DNA from: Lodderomyces elongisporus
Lineage: Eukaryota > Ascomycota > Pichiomycetes > Serinales > Debaryomycetaceae
DNA: 64,000 nucleotides
Assembly (NCBI RefSeq): GCF_030384665.1
Contig: NC_083673.1
Coordinates: 1,931,501-1,995,500 of the forward strand
Direction: 5' to 3'
This document shows positions 57,810-64,000 of this stretch, in pieces; positions within the stretch are counted from its first letter, which is position 1; the number at the start of each line of letters is the position of its first letter. A program made the translations under genes and the position numbers. Under the pieces are notes generated by a model, which searched no databases, had not been told where the DNA came from, and was given only the letters and a program-made list of their open reading frames with translations.

Positions 57810-59681
57810 CTAAAATTTGCTCCAGCGCCAACCAACAGATGTTGATCTCGCAAATACCCACATAATTATAGACATGGTACTTAGCCCACCTTCAAACAAC
57901 ACAAATGCACTATAATTACTTTTCGAGCCATTGCCTATTATCAATGAGGCAAAATACATTCCCAATAATGTCAACCACCCAAGAAAAAAGTAAATGTTAC
58001 CATACACTTTCCCAAATTGTTCCAGAGAACAAATCTGTCCCGCACATGCTGGGATGAGTGCAAGCACAGCCGACGTCGAGATACCAAAAAATATACCAAA
58101 CACATAAAGTAAGGTCACATGCTGTGCTGGATACCACAATGCAAATATAAAAATTGTAGTAAGGATCGAAGTCACAATCATCACATTGAACCTGCCATAC
58201 TTATCAGCAATCATACCAGACAAAAGTCTCGATGGTATGCCACATACATTAATGATAGTTAACAACAAGTAGGAAGACCTTTCATCAACATCATGCACCA
58301 ATGCATAGGATCCCAAGTATGTTAATGTGGTCATCGAAACAACTTCCGCGAGAAAAACAGCAAGCGTGAGTAAAATAAACCTCTTTGCTTTCCATATCGA
58401 TACATCCAAAGTCTCCTTAAAGAAATGACCAACTTTGCTCCATACAGGTTCTTGAGCATCTTTATCTCCACCCTTTGTCTTCTTCCGCTCGTTTTGTTCC
58501 CCTGATTCTAATTCTACTACATCTCCCCCGTGCTCTTCCTCTCCTTCTTCTCCTTCCTCTCCTTCTTCCTCTTCTACTTGATCAGCTACTATTCCTTCAC
58601 GATCTACATCTTCTGTTGTGTTTCTCAATGCAGACAAACTTCCCATTTCGAAATCACCCCCTCGCCCATCCATTCCACCCTCTTCTTCTGCCTGTACTCC
58701 CTCTTGCCCCATCATACCTCTTCTTTCCTTCACCAAACAGATTGAAACAAGCATACAGCCAAAACAAATACACGCCAATACTCTTATGGCATTTTTGAAT
58801 CCAATTTTGTCATACAACTGTTGCAACATTATAGAAAAGCAACTTGCACCTAATAATCCACCAATTGTAGCAATCAGAGATGCCAAAGCCCTCTTTTTCA
58901 AAAACCAATGACTCAATACTCCTATAAGCGGACTCATAGCTAAAGATGTACCCAATGCAGTCAATATGGCAAAACTTAATATAAACTGATACAACTCCTG
59001 GCATTCAGCAGTACAAAATAATCCGGCACACATCAATATTGTTCCTGCTATCAAGGGCTTCCTCGCTCCATATCGGTCGAATACTTCACCAAAAAAAACT
59101 CCTCCAAGGTACATTACACATAGATGAAGAGAAAAAACCCAACCTATATCTGCTTTGGAAACACCTCGAAGTTGATTGGTAGAAACGTACGACTCAATGG
59201 CACCCAAGGAATTGGGAATTCCAAAATCAGCAATGAGCCCCATAAACGAACCAAACAACACTAAGTTGGCTTGCTTACCGCCGTCAGGTATCGTATTTGG
59301 ATTAAGTTCACTTCCGTACATTGCTGAAGTAGTGGTGTCCTCTACTGCACGATGAGAAAAATGTCCAGTACTTTGACGACGACGGCGGAGTTCAGTGTTT
59401 TGATTATTCTGGGATGCTATCCCGTATGTCTCGCTGGTCAAAGGATTGTCGACATTTTCACTTTTAACTTCATTAACGTTATCTTGACCGTCATCAACTT
59501 CATACTGTGCCACTGATATATCTATATCGTCACCTTCTCTTTTGATGTTTTGTAATTCAACTAGTTCATTATTCCTATGATGATGACTCGTACCGTGATT
59601 GCTTCTGTCCGATGAAGAATGGATGTCTTGCAGTGGGCCATCCAGAACGACATTGGCAAATGATGAAGATTTCATTACCAA
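57810..59681 (-). CDS. MFS transporter, monocarboxylate-porter (MCH) type
   Basis: A 623-residue major facilitator protein. A hydrophilic N-terminus (1-130) precedes the PDGG signature (132-135) that opens helix 1 in monocarboxylate-porter homologues. About 12 hydrophobic segments follow, split 6+6 by a long acidic loop (about 340-420) with Glu runs. The motif GEVFDRYGARKPL matches the MFS loop 2-3 consensus (G-x-x-x-DRYGRR-type), repeated as GMIADKYGRFNVM between helices 8 and 9. Yeast Mch proteins do not carry classical monocarboxylates (one, Mch5, is a riboflavin carrier), so substrate is open. The acidic loop is coded by GAA/GAG-type repeats (about 58530-58580). Met1 and Met3 are both possible starts. 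Confidence 0.88.
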   Translation of the reverse strand: MVMKSSSFANVVLDGPLQDIHSSSDRSNHGTSHHHRNNELVELQNIKREGDDIDISVAQYEVDDGQDNVNEVKSENVDNPLTSETYGIASQNNQNTELRRRRQSTGHFSHRAVEDTTTSAMYGSELNPNTIPDGGKQANLVLFGSFMGLIADFGIPNSLGAIESYVSTNQLRGVSKADIGWVFSLHLCVMYLGGVFFGEVFDRYGARKPLIAGTILMCAGLFCTAECQELYQFILSFAILTALGTSLAMSPLIGVLSHWFLKKRALASLIATIGGLLGASCFSIMLQQLYDKIGFKNAIRVLACICFGCMLVSICLVKERRGMMGQEGVQAEEEGGMDGRGGDFEMGSLSALRNTTEDVDREGIVADQVEEEEGEEGEEGEEEHGGDVVELESGEQNERKKTKGGDKDAQEPVWSKVGHFFKETLDVSIWKAKRFILLTLAVFLAEVVSMTTLTYLGSYALVHDVDERSSYLLLTIINVCGIPSRLLSGMIADKYGRFNVMIVTSILTTIFIFALWYPAQHVTLLYVFGIFFGISTSAVLALIPACAGQICSLEQFGKVYGNIYFFLGWLTLLGMYFASLIIGNGSKSNYSAFVLFEGGLSTMSIIMWVFARSTSVGWRWSKF

Positions 59682-59946
59682 TCTTTTTCCTATATTTGTG
59701 GTCTTTCATTGATGGAGATCTTTCTTTTTTATTTTATTTTATTTTAATTTTAATTTATTTTATTTTATTTTAATTTTAATTTAATTTTTTTTATTTTTTT
59801 ATTCTAATTTTATTTTTTTGGCCGTCACACCCTTATTTTTGTGTTCAATAGTTTGGTGTACCCAACAAGTTGGTTTTAAGAGTGTCAAAAACTAAGACTG
59901 TCTCTACTATTGCACTCCCATCCACCACCAGTGCCCCATAATTGCA

Positions 59947-61152
59947 ATGTCAGATAAGGAAGAACAGGCTAGAGATCTTTCAGCAGATAATGAAGAGTTG
60001 ACAAAAGAGCAGAGACTTGAAGCTGCAAGAAAAAAATTTGAAGAGATGAAAAAGAAAAAGAAGAAGGAGAAGAAGAAGAAAGCTAAGAAAGGAGAAGAAA
60101 CCAATGACGCAGGAGAAGCGGGAGAAACAGAAGCCGTAGTTACAGGAGATGAGATTCTTAGTGGGGATCAGCTGGAGACAAAAGAAAACACACCAATTGA
60201 GTCTTCAACTACCACGACAGTAACCGGTTTAGATACAAAACCCGAAAATGTCCTGGACAACCAGGAAGAATCTTCTTTACTCCAAGAAGAGATAAAGAAG
60301 GAGAAGGAGAAGGAGAAGGAGAAGGAAGAGAAGAAGGAAGAGAAGAAGGAAGAAAAGACGGAAGAGGAAAAGGAAGAAAAGACGGAAGAGGTGAAGAAAG
60401 AGGAAAAGGAAGAAAAGACGGAAGAGGTGAAGGAAGAGGAAAAGAATGAGGTTGTTGTGCTGGAAGAATCAGTCAAGGACACAGACAGCGATAAAAAAAC
60501 AGGATCAGAAATCAAGGGCTTGGAACAAAACAAGGAAAATCAAACTCACCCAGATGTGATTAAAGCAGAAAAGATCAAGAATGAGATCATTAACTCAACA
60601 ATACACGAATCCCCACAAAATGATTCTAACACTGAAGTTCACGAATCGAAAGCTATTAAAGAAACATTGTCCCTGAAAAAATCTAGAGAGGAGCCCAAAA
60701 TTCCTGAGAGTGAGATTGTAAAGGATTTGAAAAAGACAGTTGAAGATCAAAAGAAATTAATACTTTCCTTGAAAGATGAAATTAAACATCTCAAGTTGAA
60801 TAAAATGGAGCTAAACGATAAAATTAGTGATTTAGAAATTGAAAATGAGCAATTGAAAGCTTCTGTAAAGTCAGCAAGAGCCAACGCCATTAACCCCACC
60901 AATTCTACATCCACAACAAACACTTCCTTTGAACAATCGCAACCACATCCTAGCGCTGAAAACTCAGTCTATAGTGGAACTATCAAGACTGCCACACAAA
61001 CATTTACCACCAATGATTATGCTTCAACTTCTCAACAGAGTCTCAGCAAGTTCCCTTCCACTGAAGATTTTAGAGAGAAATTAATGGTTTGGAAAGGCTG
61101 GCAAGTTGATATGAGGGATTGGAGCAACCACACAACGCAAATAGTACTATAA
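59947..61152 (+). CDS. BUG1: Cis-Golgi coiled-coil protein Bug1
   Basis: A 401-residue orthologue of yeast Bug1, the cis-Golgi partner of the GRASP65 homologue Grh1, with a role in ER-to-Golgi traffic. Architecture: acidic start, a helical Lys-rich segment (QRLEAARKKFEEMKKKKKK, about 22-40), a long Glu/Lys low-complexity region (about 115-175) encoded by GAAGAG-type repeats, a coiled coil (about 255-320, DLKKTVEDQKKLILSLKDEI onwards), a Ser/Thr/Asn-rich linker, and a conserved C-terminal block LMVWKGWQVDMRDWSNH. That block matches the yeast C-terminus (NKWRQWNVDMTTWRS). It is the strongest evidence for identity, since the rest is low complexity. Confidence 0.85.
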   Translation: MSDKEEQARDLSADNEELTKEQRLEAARKKFEEMKKKKKKEKKKKAKKGEETNDAGEAGETEAVVTGDEILSGDQLETKENTPIESSTTTTVTGLDTKPENVLDNQEESSLLQEEIKKEKEKEKEKEEKKEEKKEEKTEEEKEEKTEEVKKEEKEEKTEEVKEEEKNEVVVLEESVKDTDSDKKTGSEIKGLEQNKENQTHPDVIKAEKIKNEIINSTIHESPQNDSNTEVHESKAIKETLSLKKSREEPKIPESEIVKDLKKTVEDQKKLILSLKDEIKHLKLNKMELNDKISDLEIENEQLKASVKSARANAINPTNSTSTTNTSFEQSQPHPSAENSVYSGTIKTATQTFTTNDYASTSQQSLSKFPSTEDFREKLMVWKGWQVDMRDWSNHTTQIVL

Positions 61153-61316
61153 TTTATGTTTCATCAGTTACAAATCATAGTTGAAAAAGTAGAAGAAGAA
61201 GAAGAAGAAGAAGACAAAACAAAAAACAAACTCAATCTAGTCTGATAATATTTACAGGACTATATGGGTAAAAACTCTTTGTTAGACGTTAATGCTTCGA
61301 TTTATGCCTCTCTGCT

Positions 61317-61805
61317 CTACCTTATGCGGAACAATGCCTTCCCACCCAATCCTTTCTTTGCGGCATCTTTCAACTCGTATAATTGACCTTCATTTTCAAT
61401 AAATAAACACTCTGCTGGTTGGATTGGATCCACTCTCCTCACCTTGACACCAGCAGCCAAGTTCCTTACGTCTTCAGCACTCAACTCAACTTTTTTGCTT
61501 GGCACCGAGACCATCTTCATCTGATTTATCACAGACTGGTTTTGTCTATATTTAAGATCAATCCATATCCTCCTAGAACTGATATTTTCATGTGTAACTT
61601 CTGTTTCCACCTGATCAGGCCCAAAAGTGGACCCTCTTTGAATACCGGAGATAAACCCTTGGTTATATAATTGTAATGCTGCTTGCAAGTTGGTTCTATT
61701 GTAAGGAACAGCTGTCTTGGCTAGCGCATTGTTGAGACAGTTCTTTATGTGTGCACAAAAGTGTGATAGAGTGATCAATGAAGATGTTTTTGTAGCAACA
61801 GTCAT
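61317..61805 (-). CDS. MRPS8: Mitochondrial small-subunit ribosomal protein uS8m
   Basis: A 162-residue uS8-family protein of the mitochondrial ribosome. Family marks: LSHFCAHIKNCLNNALAKTAVPYNRTNL, LQLYNQGFISGIQRG, ISSRRIWIDLKYRQNQSVINQMKMVSVPSKKVELS and the C-terminal GLGGKALFRIR. Slightly longer than yeast Mrps8 (155). It has little presequence, as usual for this protein. Divergent from AIM36, as in yeast, where the two genes are adjacent. Confidence 0.94.
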   Translation of the reverse strand: MTVATKTSSLITLSHFCAHIKNCLNNALAKTAVPYNRTNLQAALQLYNQGFISGIQRGSTFGPDQVETEVTHENISSRRIWIDLKYRQNQSVINQMKMVSVPSKKVELSAEDVRNLAAGVKVRRVDPIQPAECLFIENEGQLYELKDAAKKGLGGKALFRIR

Positions 61806-62366
61806 ATTGAAAAAGCGATGGGATAAGTAGCAGAAAGTACAGAATGTAATTAAAGGGTTGATGTTAGATGAAATATATATATATATATATATATGTGAGT
61901 GGGTGGGTATGTGTGACTTTTGCTATGGTTTTGATAAGTACTCTTGTCGCAGGAGACAGATTTACTAATACCTTTCCTTTTCTTTTCCTTTTTTTTTTTC
62001 CCTCTCTATTGGCGAAGAACTACTTGAAACAAAAAAAAAAAATTGAGGTTTTTTTAAAGACTTTACGTCTTGTGAGGAGGTACATCTAAAATTCAGAAGA
62101 GAATGGAAAAAAAAAACAAAAACAAAGAGGACACAAGAAGAGAAGAAAATACACTGTTAAAGTAAAAAAAAGGTGAGAGCATAAATTCTTAGGACAAGGA
62201 TTTCAAATACCACAGAACCAATGGTATACAACATATTTTACAAACAATCAAAACTAGTTTAATCTTTCAGAAAATAAAAAATCAAAAAAGAAAAAAACGA
62301 AGCTAAATCTATTACAGTTCCATATAAAACAAATTGAAAGAGTCCAAATTTAAATTTGAATAGAAT
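61806..62366. promoter_or_regulatory. MRPS8/AIM36 divergent promoter
   Basis: About 0.56 kb between divergent starts of two mitochondrial genes, with an AT tract (about 61872-61894) and A-rich runs. No gene; the 73-codon frame here is low complexity. Confidence 0.6.
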
Positions 62367-63230
62367 ATGTTTAGATTTCAACGGATTGGTCAACAGCTAG
62401 TTAGGCGTGAGACCTTTTTGCATTCTCCTCGTGCTAAATTGGTTCAGCCTTATTTATTCAATAGTCAGCGCCAGTATGTTATTGTGCATAAAGATTTACA
62501 AAAAGCGAAAAAGGAGCCACGTATCAGGTACATCTTATACATGATTGCCTTATCTTGGGCTGCTATATTTTTTGTTTCCAGTAAAGTAGACAAAAAGAAA
62601 CCTATGCAGTCTATGACCGAACGTGAATTCCAAGAGTACGAGAAGCAAACAGGTATAAAGAGAAGACACAAATTGATTCACTCCGATCAAAACTCAAAGT
62701 ATAAATTTTACGTGATTCCTTACATTTATAACAATGAGCAAATTGAGAAGATTGAACAATCTTTGGCCAAGTCAGATCCAAACAGGAAAAATGTTGTTAT
62801 TGACCCTGCGAAATTAGTACTCGAAGAGAAGGGAGACGAAGGAGCCAAGTATTCTGCTTTACTAAATGACTTGGATGCAATGAAAAAGCCATACCCTCCG
62901 GGGTTGATTACCGCAATCATAAAGCAACACATAAACTTGCTCATTAATACGAGAGAAGGTACCTTTGATACAAACTACATTATCAAGAATTATCCTCAAA
63001 CTACGGGAGAAGCTATCAAGTTTGAAAATGACATTGGTGATATCTCAAAGTGTTTGATTATGCATTACGACATGCTAAACGAGTTGCCTCAGCAATTACC
63101 AGAAGAAAAGGTTAGAAACATTCGAAACGTCGAGGGGTATTTCGACTCTGTAAATAAAGCGCAAACAATGGTTTCCAAGTTTGACATCATGGATGAGAAA
63201 TTCGAGGAGATTATACTTGAAGACCTTTAA
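62367..63230 (+). CDS. AIM36: Mitochondrial inner-membrane protein Aim36-like
   Basis: A 287-residue protein with a basic N-terminal presequence (MFRFQRIGQQLVRRETFLHSPRAK), one transmembrane segment (about 55-72, YILYMIALSWAAIFFVSS) and a soluble C-terminal domain. It matches yeast Aim36/Fmp39 in the block after the membrane span (SMTEREFQEYEKQTGIKRR), in VVIDPAKLV and in the late KFENDIGDISKCLI block. Position between MRPS8 and TPP1 is the same as in yeast (YMR158W, YMR157C, YMR156C). Molecular function is not established. Confidence 0.88.
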   Translation: MFRFQRIGQQLVRRETFLHSPRAKLVQPYLFNSQRQYVIVHKDLQKAKKEPRIRYILYMIALSWAAIFFVSSKVDKKKPMQSMTEREFQEYEKQTGIKRRHKLIHSDQNSKYKFYVIPYIYNNEQIEKIEQSLAKSDPNRKNVVIDPAKLVLEEKGDEGAKYSALLNDLDAMKKPYPPGLITAIIKQHINLLINTREGTFDTNYIIKNYPQTTGEAIKFENDIGDISKCLIMHYDMLNELPQQLPEEKVRNIRNVEGYFDSVNKAQTMVSKFDIMDEKFEEIILEDL

Positions 63231-63396
63231 GCAGGACCATATCTGAAAATAATCAAGATATCCAACATTTGGGTATCCAAACTTGTTTATCCGAAAATTG
63301 TACATAATAATATTTAACGAGTAATGTATATAAATAAAGAATGATGAATTGCGTCTTCATTTCTGCTGCCAAATAATAATCAAAATAATAATAATA

Positions 63397-63431
<35 letters not shown>

Positions 63432-63532
63432 GAAGAAAACAAGAAAACAAGAAAAGAAGTAAACCTGAAAATGTTTTAGATACCGCTTAAGTTTAAAAAC
63501 TTCTCACAATTTGTACTCTATTGTCATGGTTT
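63231..63532. other. Intergenic spacer AIM36/TPP1 (convergent)
   Basis: About 0.3 kb containing ATA and ACA trinucleotide tracts (about 63385-63430). No gene seen. Confidence 0.6.
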
Positions 63533-64000
63533 CTAAGTAGAACAAACAAAAAACTCTTCAGGGGTTTTAAATTCTAAACCAGCGTTTTTTGCAAAATTTA
63601 AATCGCTATCCAGGAAATCCTCGAGTCTCCCAGCTGCATCTCCAATGAAAAAACTATTCTGCAAGTCAATGGTTTTGCCATCCATAGCTAAATCGTTTTC
63701 AAAAGCCTTCCACATTCCAATTTCGGGCTTTCTTGTCGATTTGTGCTGTTCATCACTGGAAGTTGGTGTCTTTGCGGGCTTTTTTGGAGATGCAAAAACA
63801 TACAACTCGCTTACTTGATACTGTTTCTTTAAGTCATCTTGAATAAGCCCCAACTTCAATTTGAAATTGTTATATGATTTAGCTGGACCATTGACAACAA
63901 CTGCACCTTGATTGGTAAAGACTGCAATTATATAGCCATCTTTATATAGTGATGCCAATTTTTCAGGAACCAAAGTTGAAGAGTTTCCCCACCATTTCCA
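63533..64000 (-). CDS. TPP1: DNA 3'-phosphatase (PNKP phosphatase domain), 5' end cut by window
   Basis: The 3' part of a HAD-superfamily polynucleotide 3'-phosphatase that removes 3'-phosphates at DNA strand breaks. The frame stays open to the window edge and reads W-K-W-W-G before LVPEKLASLYKDGYIIAVFTNQGAV, a block typical of Tpp1/PNKP. So the TTG at 63973 is not the start; the start codon and the DxDGT nucleophile motif lie beyond base 64000. Other HAD features present: FTNQ (motif II), the Lys in RKPEIGMWKAF (motif III) and FFIGDAAGR (motif IV). Neighbour order MRPS8-AIM36-TPP1 is as in yeast. Confidence 0.93.
   Translation of the reverse strand, partial: WKWWGNSSTLVPEKLASLYKDGYIIAVFTNQGAVVVNGPAKSYNNFKLKLGLIQDDLKKQYQVSELYVFASPKKPAKTPTSSDEQHKSTRKPEIGMWKAFENDLAMDGKTIDLQNSFFIGDAAGRLEDFLDSDLNFAKNAGLEFKTPEEFFVCST

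Noticed and set aside
63533..63973. TPP1 as a complete 146-residue gene
   Set aside because: The apparent first codon is TTG; the frame continues upstream to the window edge with family-like sequence, so the gene is truncated by the window, not short.

Overview
The window is nuclear DNA of a budding yeast, most likely a CTG-clade species (Debaryomycetaceae). Reasons: about two dozen compact, mostly intronless genes with clear Saccharomyces orthologues, AT-rich intergenic DNA full of homopolymers and microsatellites, short introns with GTATGT/CTAAC/TAG-type signals, an Als-family adhesin (typical of Candida relatives), and CTG codons that fall where related proteins carry Ser or other polar residues. 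Lodderomyces/Candida parapsilosis-like fits best, but the species cannot be proved from the sequence. Protein-residue numbers assume the listed start codons; CTG residues shown as Leu are probably Ser.

Layout. 0-3 kb: aspartyl aminopeptidase (APE4) convergent with a small secreted CAP/SCP protein. 3.4-5 kb: amino-acid permease, divergent across a 2.6-kb intergenic region from a Zn2Cys6 transcription factor whose first exon and 195-nt intron I reconstructed. 11.7-14.7 kb: sphinganine C4-hydroxylase (SUR2), spliced BET3 (TRAPP), and an unrecognised single-span membrane protein. 15.6-22 kb: three tandem old yellow enzyme genes on the minus strand. 23.8-26.1 kb: GPT2-type glycerol-3-phosphate acyltransferase. 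28.1 kb: a 97-codon secreted precursor with Kex2-type sites. 29-35.8 kb: VPS51, a UBL/AN1 protein (TMC1-like), ETT1, MET1. 36.6-40.7 kb: BNA3, EFM2, SDH8. 42.7-53.7 kb: a giant GPI-anchored Als-type adhesin with 66 tandem 123-bp units. 54.3-64 kb: ZRT2, an MCH-type MFS carrier, BUG1, MRPS8, AIM36 and the 3' part of TPP1, which runs off the right edge.

Most of the window is ordinary housekeeping content that keeps old neighbour relationships (MRPS8-AIM36-TPP1, TMC1-ETT1, EFM2-SDH8, and a dispersed BET3/GPT2/MET1 trio). The accessory content is the adhesin, the OYE cluster (one copy has Phe at the position of the catalytic Tyr), the CAP protein, the Kex2-type precursor, and the long intergenic regions. 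I saw no convincing tRNA, rRNA, transposon, LTR, centromere or CRISPR array.
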